Origin: Ensifer aridi
Lineage (GTDB): Bacteria > Pseudomonadota > Alphaproteobacteria > Rhizobiales > Rhizobiaceae
Length of the DNA: 64,000 bases
Direction of reading: 5' to 3'
Assembly (NCBI RefSeq): GCF_002078505.1
Contig: NZ_LUAV01000021.1
Coordinates: 1-64,000 of the forward strand
A program made the position numbers and the translations under genes. Positions 19,159-26,843 of the stretch are shown here, piece after piece; position 1 is the first letter of the stretch, and each line of letters opens with the position of its first letter. The notes under the pieces were generated by a model. It saw only the letters and a list, made by a program, of their open reading frames with translations, was not told where the DNA came from and did no database searches.

Positions 19159-20265
19159 ATGTCTGATGCAAAATTGCAAAGCGTACTTTCGTCTCTTTCG
19201 ACAGTGCACAGACAGCTGAATTCGCTTCCCTCCAGCGCGGCACCAGATGCCGGATGTGTCAAGCTAAACACAAATGAGAACCCATTTGCGTTACCGGCAG
19301 CGGTAATGCAGAGCGCTCTTGCTGCTCTCGAGCGACAGTATCTGTATCCAGAGGATGACAACACCAGCTTGAGGGAAGCAGCTGCGGCGTCATATAATCT
19401 TTCCACGGATCAGGTGATCGCCGGTAATGGATCGTCCGAACTTCTTTCGCTCATATACAAAGCATTCCTTGACCCGGGTGACAGCGTCGCGATGTTGTCC
19501 CCTGGCTTTGCATACAACCGCAAGCTCGCTCTGCTGCAAGGCGCTCGATTGATTGAGATCAAATGGGGCGATTCTTGCTTGTTGCCGATAAACAAATTGC
19601 TTTTCGGTCCTGTAAAGGAGGCCAAGTTCATTCTGCTGGCTAATCCGAACAACCCCACCGGAACATTTGTCCCCGTTGCGGATATTGAAAGCCTCGTCGC
19701 ACAATCTGACCGGTTGATCGTACTGGATGAAGCCTATGTGGACTTTGCGCCCGACAGCGCTCTGCGTCTGATTAACCGCTATTCGAACCTTCTAGTTTTA
19801 AGAACGCTTTCGAAGAGCTATGCGGCAGCCGGCATTCGCGTTGGCTTTGGCTTCGGTCATCCTGAGGTTATAGGGAGGCTGCGCAATATGCAGAACCTGT
19901 TCAACATGAATGTGATCGGCCATGCGGTCGGCGTCAGTATCCTTGCCAACCGCGCTGCCTACGATGAGAACCACAGACATATCAAGTATGAGCGAGAGCG
20001 CGTGCGCCTCACGCTGTCGCAGCTTGGGTTCTCTGTAACTCCCTCTCATGCGAACTTCTTGCTGGCGCGTGTGCCAGCAGGACGAGACGGCACTTGGTGG
20101 CAGACTTGCCTGGAACGCAAAAAGATACTCGTCGCCGTCCTTCCTGACAAAGGTCTGGAAAATTGCATTCGCGTTAGCATCGGGACAAAATCACAAATGG
20201 ATGCGTTCCTTGCGGCGGTCGATGATATTTTGGGAGCTGAGACGTCTCGAAGATCGGCCGTATAG
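19159..20265 (+). CDS. Histidinol-phosphate-type aminotransferase (y4wE-like)
   Basis: A 368-residue class I/II PLP-dependent aminotransferase, HisC-like. Visible motifs are ANPNNPTGTF near residue 160, the DEAYVDF strand near 193 and the PLP-lysine motif RTLSKSYAAAGIRVGFG near 215-231. The start follows GGGAGAAAAT. It matches what I remember as Y4wE of pNGR234a, which with Y4wF has been linked to indole-3-acetic acid production under flavonoid control. A nod box 82 bp upstream supports this. It could use aromatic amino acids such as tryptophan rather than histidinol phosphate. No other his genes are nearby. Confidence 0.85.
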   Translation: MSDAKLQSVLSSLSTVHRQLNSLPSSAAPDAGCVKLNTNENPFALPAAVMQSALAALERQYLYPEDDNTSLREAAAASYNLSTDQVIAGNGSSELLSLIYKAFLDPGDSVAMLSPGFAYNRKLALLQGARLIEIKWGDSCLLPINKLLFGPVKEAKFILLANPNNPTGTFVPVADIESLVAQSDRLIVLDEAYVDFAPDSALRLINRYSNLLVLRTLSKSYAAAGIRVGFGFGHPEVIGRLRNMQNLFNMNVIGHAVGVSILANRAAYDENHRHIKYERERVRLTLSQLGFSVTPSHANFLLARVPAGRDGTWWQTCLERKKILVAVLPDKGLENCIRVSIGTKSQMDAFLAAVDDILGAETSRRSAV

Positions 20266-20690
20266 CAGCTTCAGGGTTTGCTCTTTTGCGCGTGCGAAAA
20301 GACGGCGGCAACAGGACAGAGAGCAACGACTACAAGAATAATCTCCTCACAGCATTGACCAACCTACCCACTCCCTCGGGGAGCAAGCCAAAGCTGCATA
20401 ACCGGCCGCTTGCACGAATCCAGGTCAAGGCGTCCCTCCATTCAGACTGCAAAACCTGAACAAGACCGCTCGAGCCAGGAGGTGTTCGTCGGCAGGAGTA
20501 CTGAAGAGGTGTAGAGCAATAGCCGATCATGCAAGGACGTGTGCCCGTAATGCCGTCAGCTTCAAAGATCTGGTTTCCGACGGCGCCAGCCAAAAGCAGC
20601 GGGTCGTGATGTTCGGCCAAGAAAGGCCCCAAGTCTTATTTCGCTTGGATCAAGGTCCGGGGCTCCCAGGACAAAGTCGGAGACGGTAGA
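20266..20690. other. 425-bp gap between the two y4wE/F-like genes
   Basis: No gene or clear promoter was seen. If the two genes share the nod-box transcript, this is an unusually long spacer. A decayed insertion or lost gene may explain it. Confidence 0.4.
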
Positions 20691-21713
20691 ATGAGAAAAG
20701 CCCTTCCTTCAAAGCTAGCTTTCGGCATATTCGACCATTTGGACGAGGACGGTAGCGCCATTGCACGGCAATACGCAGACCGCCTCAGCCTGGCGGAAGC
20801 GTGTGATCGGCTCGGCTTTTATGCTTACCACCTAGCGGAGCACCATTGTTCGCCGCATGGGAGAGGCCCATCGCCGAATCTGTTCCTGTCGAGCGTCGCG
20901 CAGCGCACCTGCCAACTTCGTCTTGGTCCCCTTGTCATGCTGCTTAGCCTTTGTCATCCGCTGCGTGCGTTTGAGGAGATCTGCATGCTTGACCATTTGA
21001 GCGGCGGTAGGGCCGAGTTGGGCATAGGCCGCGGCTCTCTTCCGGTCGAGCTGGGTTATTTCGGGATTGATGCGGACGCGGTGCAAGGACGTTATCTCGA
21101 AGCCAGTGAAATCCTAATGGAGGCGATGAGACGCGGCACTCTTTCCTACAGCGGCCACCATTTTGAGCTAAACGATGTCCCTTTGACCTTAGGCCCTCAT
21201 CAATGTCCGCACCCGCCGATCTGGGTCGCCACCAGCCGATCCGAGTCCGCGCGCTGGGCCGCCGCAAACGGCGCAAATATCGCGTGTGTGGGGCCCGCTT
21301 CGATTGTTCGCAAGATTACTGACGCTTTCCGCTCCGAGGAAGGACACAACAGTGACGCGGACAACCAAGCGTCATTTCTCGGCTTGCTTCGCATGATTGT
21401 GGTCGGGCAGTCTGCAAATCATGCCTACTCGCTTGCGGCTCCTGCATATGAACGATGGCTTAAAAGTTTCAAATTCCTGTACGACCTCAACGCGGTTCCA
21501 GTTCCACCAAATCTGCCCCCGACCTTCGATGCAGCAATCGAAAGTGAATTGTGTGTGGTTGGAACGGCGGCTTTTGTGCGACGAGCTCTGCTTGATCAGC
21601 TGGAAGAGGCGGGCGCCAACTACCTCCTTTGTCAGGTCGCCTTCGGGGATTTGCCTTTGGATGCTTCGCTGTACACCGCAATGACCATTCAATCGGAATT
21701 AATGGTTGGCTGA
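20691..21713 (+). CDS. Luciferase-like flavin monooxygenase (y4wF-like)
   Basis: A 340-residue member of the bacterial luciferase-like (LLM) family, using reduced flavin and oxygen. The N-terminus has the family pattern LAFGIFDHLDEDG, then YHLAEHHCSPHGRGPSPNLF. The central part has GRAELGIGRGSLPVELGYFGID and PPIWVATSRSESARWAA, which line the flavin site in relatives. Start: ATG at 20691 after GGAGACGGTAGA. The adjoining nod-box-controlled aminotransferase suggests a shared pathway, possibly indolic (auxin-like) metabolism as reported for Y4wF homologues. A second LLM gene, at 50905, belongs to a different cluster. Confidence 0.82.
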   Translation: MRKALPSKLAFGIFDHLDEDGSAIARQYADRLSLAEACDRLGFYAYHLAEHHCSPHGRGPSPNLFLSSVAQRTCQLRLGPLVMLLSLCHPLRAFEEICMLDHLSGGRAELGIGRGSLPVELGYFGIDADAVQGRYLEASEILMEAMRRGTLSYSGHHFELNDVPLTLGPHQCPHPPIWVATSRSESARWAAANGANIACVGPASIVRKITDAFRSEEGHNSDADNQASFLGLLRMIVVGQSANHAYSLAAPAYERWLKSFKFLYDLNAVPVPPNLPPTFDAAIESELCVVGTAAFVRRALLDQLEEAGANYLLCQVAFGDLPLDASLYTAMTIQSELMVG

Positions 21714-22110
21714 GTGCCATGGTGCCCGACGAAATCAAGTATTTCGCTGCCCGCCGCGTGCTGCGGCAGTGAGCTGGATTGGACCAAGGCAACCGCAACT
21801 CTCCGATCCTAGGTTGAATGGATGAGATCAAAACTGATCCGCCGGAACGCCGCATTTAAAACAGCGAGTTGACGACACGAGGGGTGTCCCAAGGAGAGGC
21901 TTATCTGAACGAAAACAGCGCGGATGCGATAAGAGACTGTACCGTTAGCGGGAGCGAAATCCAGGTAAGGGAACGGATTGCCGGACCTGAACGCCTCAGC
22001 CTCACTCCTCTCCGTCGCATTGTTTGCGTTATCCATGAACGTGCTAATCCGAGTTCCCTGGCGCTGGTGCGTTACCTTCGGCCGGGCACCAATTTGACGG
22101 GAGAAGAGCA
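21714..22110. other. Intergenic stretch, no gene seen
   Basis: Only shadow frames are present between the luciferase-like gene and the MucR-like regulator. No nif or nod regulatory motif was found. Confidence 0.4.
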
Positions 22111-22575
22111 ATGACGAGACCGCGCTCGGACGCCGATGAGCGAAATCTCGAGCTTACCGGCCGCATTGTCGCGGCTTATCTGATCCGCAATGTCGTTTCG
22201 ATTGGCGAGCTACCATGTGTGATCGAGCAGACCTATGCGGCGCTGAGGCGTGCCTCTCTAACATTGCAAGCCACGCAGCAGCCTGTCGTCCAAGAACGGC
22301 GGCGCCCCGCAGTGCCGGTCAGGAAGTCGGTTACGGAGGATTTCATCATCTGCCTGGAAGACGGCAAACAGTTCAAGTTGTTGCGACGGCACCTGATGAC
22401 GAAATCCGGTCCGACGCCCGAACAATATCGCCGGAAATGGAGGCTTCCGGCCGATTACCCGATGGCCGCCCCGAGCTATGCCCGTGAGCGCTCCAAGTCT
22501 GCTCGCGCGTCAGGATTGGGGAGGACGCGGGCGAAGGTATCACCCATCCACCATCCGCACGGCCCGCCCATTTGA
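22111..22575 (+). CDS. MucR/Ros-family regulator with altered zinc finger
   Basis: A 154-residue DNA-binding protein of the Ros/MucR family. The N-terminal part (LTGRIVAAYLIRNVVSIGELP) is the usual oligomerisation region. The C-terminal part (ICLEDGKQFKLLRRHLMT, then PEQYRRKWRLPADYPM and APSYARERS) is the prokaryotic zinc-finger-like domain. Of the usual Cys2His2 ligands, I see one Cys and one His: the partner Cys is replaced in CLED and the second His by Lys. Zinc-free members of this family that still bind AT-rich DNA are known from Mesorhizobium. MucR proteins control exopolysaccharide and symbiotic genes. Start: ATG at 22111 after GGGAGAAGAGCA. Confidence 0.85.
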   Translation: MTRPRSDADERNLELTGRIVAAYLIRNVVSIGELPCVIEQTYAALRRASLTLQATQQPVVQERRRPAVPVRKSVTEDFIICLEDGKQFKLLRRHLMTKSGPTPEQYRRKWRLPADYPMAAPSYARERSKSARASGLGRTRAKVSPIHHPHGPPI

Positions 22576-22613
22576 GATAGGCTACATAGCGACAGCAGGC
22601 AATGCCGAAATCT

Positions 22614-23663
22614 TTAGCGCTTTATCCAACGAAACACGGCCGCCGCTCCTCCTATTACAAGAAAGAGACGGACGATCTGATGGACTACGACGAACGGGAT
22701 CTCGACCCCGAGCGACAAAGCAATGAGGCTCATTTCTGCGACACTTCCCGGCGAGTAGGCGAGTATGAGAGCGGTGAACCGGTCTCCTGTGAGAAAGGAG
22801 AGAAAGCCCGCGAAGGCCAGCGTCACCGACAGAAGCAGGATTGTGGAACCGAACGACAGGCCGATGACTGCCATGATCTTTCTCGGCGACGCCATTGCGA
22901 AACGGCAGCCGATGGTCGCTCCAATGAGGATCTGCGCCGCGGCGCGTGCGGCAGTCGGCAGCTCGAAATGCGCCAAGCCCGTAACATGCATGATGGCACT
23001 TGCCGACATGGGACCAAGCAGATAGCGCGCTGGCAGGCGTAGCAATATTCCGGCAGCCACGCCAAACAAAACAGCCACGGAGAACCACAGAACGTCATTA
23101 GTGTGGACGCTTGAGAGCGGAGTGAAAGCGGCCCCCCCGGAAAGATCCGGCGCAACTCCGGTGACGCTCCGAATCAGGAACGGCAAGGCAAGTGTCACCA
23201 AGATGATGCGGGCGGCCTGGGCGAGCGCGATCATCTTCTCGTCGCCGCCACGTTCCAGGCCGAGTGTCGCCATGCCGACGAGACCTCCGGGCATTGCCGA
23301 GAAGTAGGCCGTGGGGTGGTCGAATCCGGCGATGCGCCGGAAGTAGATGTAGACCAGTGCGCCCTCGGCCGCGATGAACACCGCCAGACCACCGAGCGAC
23401 AACAGCCATGAACCGGCATGCTCGAACATCGCAGGCGAAAACGACGTTCCGAGCATGGCACCGATCGCAGCGGTCACTGGCGCTCGAGCGAAGGGTGGAA
23501 TCGCCACCGGCAACCTGAACAGCGCACCCAAGCCTGTCGCGATGATCGCGCCGTTGAGCCAGGCGAGCGGCATATCGAAATGCCACATCAACCAGCCGCC
23601 AAGCCCGCCCAGCGCGAGTGTCCCGGCAAATTTGGCAACTGGCGCACCCTTCTTAAGCATCAT
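22614..23663 (-). CDS. AbrB/AmoA-like integral membrane protein
   Basis: A 349-residue protein with about 10 hydrophobic segments and an internal duplication, as in the family often named AbrB or 'putative ammonia monooxygenase' (Pfam AmoA, a misleading name). Typical motifs are FSAMPGGLVGMATLGLERGGDE in the first half and AYSPGSVAEMSLIALSLG in the second. Related proteins are thought to be transporters, but substrates are unproven. The start overlaps the end of the 111-aa frame upstream, which suggests translational coupling. No nif or nod promoter was seen. Confidence 0.75.
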   Translation of the reverse strand: MMLKKGAPVAKFAGTLALGGLGGWLMWHFDMPLAWLNGAIIATGLGALFRLPVAIPPFARAPVTAAIGAMLGTSFSPAMFEHAGSWLLSLGGLAVFIAAEGALVYIYFRRIAGFDHPTAYFSAMPGGLVGMATLGLERGGDEKMIALAQAARIILVTLALPFLIRSVTGVAPDLSGGAAFTPLSSVHTNDVLWFSVAVLFGVAAGILLRLPARYLLGPMSASAIMHVTGLAHFELPTAARAAAQILIGATIGCRFAMASPRKIMAVIGLSFGSTILLLSVTLAFAGFLSFLTGDRFTALILAYSPGSVAEMSLIALSLGVEIPFVVVHQIVRLFLVIGGAAAVFRWIKR

Positions 23664-23988
23664 CGGCCATAGTCGTCACGGCCTCGGATCGTTTGTCGTT
23701 TGGTGCGCGACCAAAACGCATCAATTGCATTGCCGAGCGGCTTGATGACCAGTGAGGCCGCCGCATCGTTTGGAACAAGCCAGAAGGCCCGGATGTTTGC
23801 GATCGCTTGGCGTCGGCAACCATCACGTTATCTTCGCAATTACCCTTGTGCAGGTCGATTGGAGCGCCAAAGCCGAAAACGGTGATGCCCTTGATCATGC
23901 TGGTCGAACCTTCGCGTGTGCCAATCGGCGCGCCGATCGCAGACTTCAGTTCCCCAGTGCGCAGGATACCTGCCTTTGCAGCAGTCAT
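23653..23988 (-). CDS. Hypothetical protein, possibly a truncated gene
   Basis: A 111-residue frame with a strong start: GGAAGGAGCCCACC precedes the ATG at 23988. The first ~60 residues (GELKSAIGAPIGTREGSTSM, then IKGITVFGFGAPIDLHKG) look like part of an enzyme fold. The rest (after about residue 65) is low in hydrophobics and may be out of frame. I do not recognise it. It overlaps the start of the AbrB-like gene by 11 bases. It may be a broken remnant whose start region has survived. Confidence 0.35.
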   Translation of the reverse strand: MTAAKAGILRTGELKSAIGAPIGTREGSTSMIKGITVFGFGAPIDLHKGNCEDNVMVADAKRSQTSGPSGLFQTMRRPHWSSSRSAMQLMRFGRAPNDKRSEAVTTMADDA

Positions 23989-24278
23989 GGTGGGCTCCTT
24001 CCTTGGCGGGCTCGGGCGCCGCGCAACTCCCGCGGGGCCGATTGCGCCGAGGTGATGTTGGGCTTCGACCGGCAGACGCGCTGCGGCGGGTCGTTATCAT
24101 TGCGAATGGCGCACCGGCGGCGAGGGGGAACGGATGCTCCAAGGCAAGATGGCAACAAGGCGCCAAGGAGATCGGAGGCAACAGTGCTGTCGGGCATTCG
24201 AGGGCACAGTTCGTCCACGCCGGGTCAAGTCACGTTCGGCCGGCTGTTCCAAACGATTACACGTCGCCACTGTTGTAT

Positions 24279-24509
24279 TCATGAGGTTTCCTCTTGCGCG
24301 GCATCATTCACGATCTTCCTTGCCTCCACGGTTACGGGTAGGCGGGTGTCTTCCGGAAGGTCGGGCAGTAAGAGCCGCCAGCCATTTCTGAGCACCACAA
24401 AGCCGGCCCAGAGGCCCTCATTCTCAATCTTGACGATTGGCTCCTCGAGATCTTTCTTGGGAACATACGCTGACAAGCCGCTGCCGCTTCTGCGGATCGT
24501 TACTTTCAT
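24279..24509 (-). CDS. nifT: NifT/FixU protein
   Basis: A 76-residue protein starting MKVTIRRSGSGLSAYVPKKD, followed by EEPIVKIENEGLWAGFVVLRNG. This is the conserved core of the NifT/FixU family. Its exact role in nitrogen fixation is unclear, and mutants in some species have little phenotype. Start: ATG at 24509 after AAAGGCAG; it overlaps the nifZ stop codon in an ATGA arrangement, so the two are coupled. It is the last gene of the minus-strand nifB-fdxN-nifZ-nifT group. Confidence 0.92.
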   Translation of the reverse strand: MKVTIRRSGSGLSAYVPKKDLEEPIVKIENEGLWAGFVVLRNGWRLLLPDLPEDTRLPVTVEARKIVNDAAQEETS

Positions 24510-24832
24510 CTGCCTTTTCCTTCGTTGACGCCAGTGGCGCATTCGGTCGTTTTCCAGGTTGAGGCCTCATCGAGGCTCCTCAGTTCACGCTCACGCATTC
24601 CAACGACGACGCCACGATCAATCCATTCGACGGCATAGATGTAGAACTGCTGGAGAAAGGTGCCTACATCGCGCACAAAGCCCGCGTCGCCTTTCCTGAC
24701 GAGGCGTTCTCCGATTTCCCTCCCAGGATAGGTGCCGTCATTTTTTATGTGGCGTGTGGCATAAACTCTCTCACCCGGCATAAATCGTGGAGGATTGTGG
24801 ATTTCGATCTCCTCTTCGCGTCCAGCACCCAT
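24506..24832 (-). CDS. nifZ: NifZ, P-cluster maturation protein
   Basis: A 108-residue protein with PRFMPGERVYATRHIKNDGT, then GREIGERLVRKGDAGFVRDVGTFLQ, typical of NifZ. In Azotobacter, NifZ helps to fuse the two [4Fe-4S] pairs that become the second P-cluster of the MoFe protein. The C-terminal tail after about residue 90 is variable. The gene lies 76 bp after fdxN and overlaps nifT by four bases. Start: ATG at 24832. Confidence 0.93.
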   Translation of the reverse strand: MGAGREEEIEIHNPPRFMPGERVYATRHIKNDGTYPGREIGERLVRKGDAGFVRDVGTFLQQFYIYAVEWIDRGVVVGMRERELRSLDEASTWKTTECATGVNEGKGR

Positions 24833-24908
24833 CCGCCATTCCTTCCACTGTTATTGTTACCAGGGAAAACCAATGCCGGCCGCGCATGCGGCCGGTTTCG
24901 AACCGGAC

Positions 24909-25103
24909 TCAAGCCGGTACGCAGGTCTTCGGCATCGGACATACAGAGGCGCATTGCTGTAACTCGTAAACTCCCTCGCATTCGGTGCACTTGTCAGGGT
25001 TGATCACGTAGTTCTCGCCCTTGAACTCGATGGCGCCGGAAGGGCATTCGAACTCGCAGGCGCCGCATTGGGTGCATTGAGATGCGATGATTTTGAAGGC
25101 CAT
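24909..25103 (-). CDS. fdxN: FdxN, 2[4Fe-4S] ferredoxin
   Basis: A 64-residue bacterial-type ferredoxin. It has a first CTQCGACEFECP cluster and a second site with CTECEGVYELQQCASVCP, whose spacer of eight residues is typical of nif-linked ferredoxins. FdxN in Sinorhizobium is needed for nitrogen fixation and is thought to supply electrons to NifB or nitrogenase. It lies 34 bp after nifB in the same direction. Start: ATG at 25103 after AGGAGTTAATTA. Confidence 0.95.
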   Translation of the reverse strand: MAFKIIASQCTQCGACEFECPSGAIEFKGENYVINPDKCTECEGVYELQQCASVCPMPKTCVPA

Positions 25104-25137
25104 TAATTAACTCCTGATTGGGGCTGGATAGGCGAGC

Positions 25138-26619
25138 TCAAGCCGTTGCCTGCGATAGGTCGTCGCCATACTCAGTGGCGTAAAGAGCGCTGATCGCGGT
25201 TTCGATGTAATCATAGCCAAAGGCCTCCGTTGCCCGGATCCCGGAGCCCATGAGCTTATTCTTGGGGCAATCTCCGATCCTGGCGCACAGCACGATGTCT
25301 ATGCCTTCGAGTGCAGCGATGATGCCAACGAGGTTCGCATCCTCGCCCCAGCCGCCATGGCAATACGGCTCGACTTTGCGGTGTCCCACGAACTTAATCC
25401 CTGTTTGCGATGCCTCATAAATCTGGAACTCCTTCGCATGACCGAAGTGTTCGTTGATGCGTCCGCCACCCTTGGTCGCAACAGCCACTTGAAGCGTCCC
25501 GCGCGCACTCAATGACCCAAGAGTTGTGATCGCCTGGTTCTTGGCCGCTACATGGTCATCGCGTATGCGTGCGACCACCTCCCGATAGGCATGACGCTTG
25601 CCACCGTTGTAGGCAATTTCGAGCGGGATCTGGTCGAGCGTGAACTCCTGGCCACGATCAGTGCCGAGCAGGCCGACTGCATCTGCGCGGCACTGTCGAC
25701 AGTGACGCATCAGCTTAGCCCCGCCTTCGAGACGATCCTGAAGCTCCTTCAGTTCGAACGCGTTTGGGCCGCGCTGTCCGGTCAGGCCAAACCAGGTTCC
25801 GTGTGCTGAGTCTGAAATCAGCGGCATGACGTTGTGCAGAAACGCGCCGCGCTCGGTGACCCATTTGTTGACTTCGATCAGGTGCTGGTCATTAACGCCC
25901 GGAATCATCACCGAATTGATCTTCGTGAGGATGCCGCGTTCGGTCAGCATCTCAAGTCCCAACATCTGCTGCTCATGCAGGATTTTCGCAGCATCCACGC
26001 CGGTGTAGCGGCGATGACCATAAAAGATCCACGGATAGATCTTCTCGCCGACTGCGGGGTCGACCATGTTGATGGTGATTGTCACGTGGCTGACGTTCAT
26101 TTCCGCCAACTCGTCGACATGCTCCGGCAGGGCAAGTCCATTGGTGGAAATGCAAAGCTTGATGTCGGGAATCTCCCGAGCGACACGTTCGAAAGTCGCC
26201 CTTGTCTTGTTCCAGTCGTAACAAGCATCGCCCGGACCTGCGATGCCGAGAACGGAAAGCTGCGGCACTTCGTTGGCGACCGCAATCACCTTGCGTAGCG
26301 CCTGGTCCGGTGTCAGCTTTTCCGACACGACGCCAGGCCGACTTTCGTTGGCACAGTCATATTTGCGATTGCAGTAATTGCATTGGATGTTACACGCTGG
26401 CGCTACTGCGACGTGCATACGCGCGAAATAGTGGTGCGCTTCCTCTGAAAAGCAAGGGTGATCCTTGATCTTCTCCCGGGTGGCCGAGTCCATGTCGGCT
26501 GGTCTTGAAGACGAGCCGCAGGAGGAGGATGCGCAGCCACCGGATTTCGCGGTTGTCAGCAACTGCCCAGAGGATGTCGTGTTGGTCAGGCTTTCAAGCG
26601 AAATTATCGGTGCATTCAT
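25138..26619 (-). CDS. nifB: NifB, FeMo-co precursor (NifB-co) synthase
   Basis: A 493-residue radical-SAM enzyme fused to a NifX/NafY-like domain. The SAM-cluster motif CNIQCNYCNRKYDC lies in the N-terminal third, and a CRQCRADAVG segment follows in the middle. The C-terminal ~110 residues (VAVATKGGGRINEHFGHAKE onward) form the cofactor-carrying domain. It builds the 8Fe-9S-C core of FeMo-co. I chose MNAPIISLE at 26619; the frame is open to 26838, but the -24/-12 promoter at 26658-26673 lies within that extension. A perfect NifA site lies further upstream. fdxN, nifZ and nifT follow. Confidence 0.97.
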   Translation of the reverse strand: MNAPIISLESLTNTTSSGQLLTTAKSGGCASSSCGSSSRPADMDSATREKIKDHPCFSEEAHHYFARMHVAVAPACNIQCNYCNRKYDCANESRPGVVSEKLTPDQALRKVIAVANEVPQLSVLGIAGPGDACYDWNKTRATFERVAREIPDIKLCISTNGLALPEHVDELAEMNVSHVTITINMVDPAVGEKIYPWIFYGHRRYTGVDAAKILHEQQMLGLEMLTERGILTKINSVMIPGVNDQHLIEVNKWVTERGAFLHNVMPLISDSAHGTWFGLTGQRGPNAFELKELQDRLEGGAKLMRHCRQCRADAVGLLGTDRGQEFTLDQIPLEIAYNGGKRHAYREVVARIRDDHVAAKNQAITTLGSLSARGTLQVAVATKGGGRINEHFGHAKEFQIYEASQTGIKFVGHRKVEPYCHGGWGEDANLVGIIAALEGIDIVLCARIGDCPKNKLMGSGIRATEAFGYDYIETAISALYATEYGDDLSQATA

Positions 26620-26657
26620 CGAACAGCTCCACTGGTGAGTAAGGTCGTTGTCGGAAG

Positions 26658-26673
26658 TGCAAGCGCTGTGCCA
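26658..26673 (-). promoter_or_regulatory. Sigma-54 promoter of nifB
   Basis: Minus strand TGGCACAGCGCTTGCA is a textbook -24/-12 element with GG-N10-GC spacing. It is 39 bp upstream of the nifB start. Confidence 0.92.
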
Positions 26674-26745
26674 ACTCAATAAAATGCGGAATTTCAAGGG
26701 GTTGGCGTTGTGTGTTCGATTTAGGCCAATGCTCCGACGCAGTTT

Positions 26746-26761
26746 TGTCGAAGTCGCGACA
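26746..26761 (-). promoter_or_regulatory. NifA activator site for nifB
   Basis: TGTCGAAGTCGCGACA is a perfect TGT-N10-ACA site, centred about 108 bp upstream of the predicted transcription start. Confidence 0.9.
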
Positions 26762-26843
26762 GGAAGCGGCCAAATTGGACAATAGACCCGCGTGCCCTGA
26801 GGAAGAGGGTTCGCCACGCCCACGTTAAGTGGGCTCACCGACC

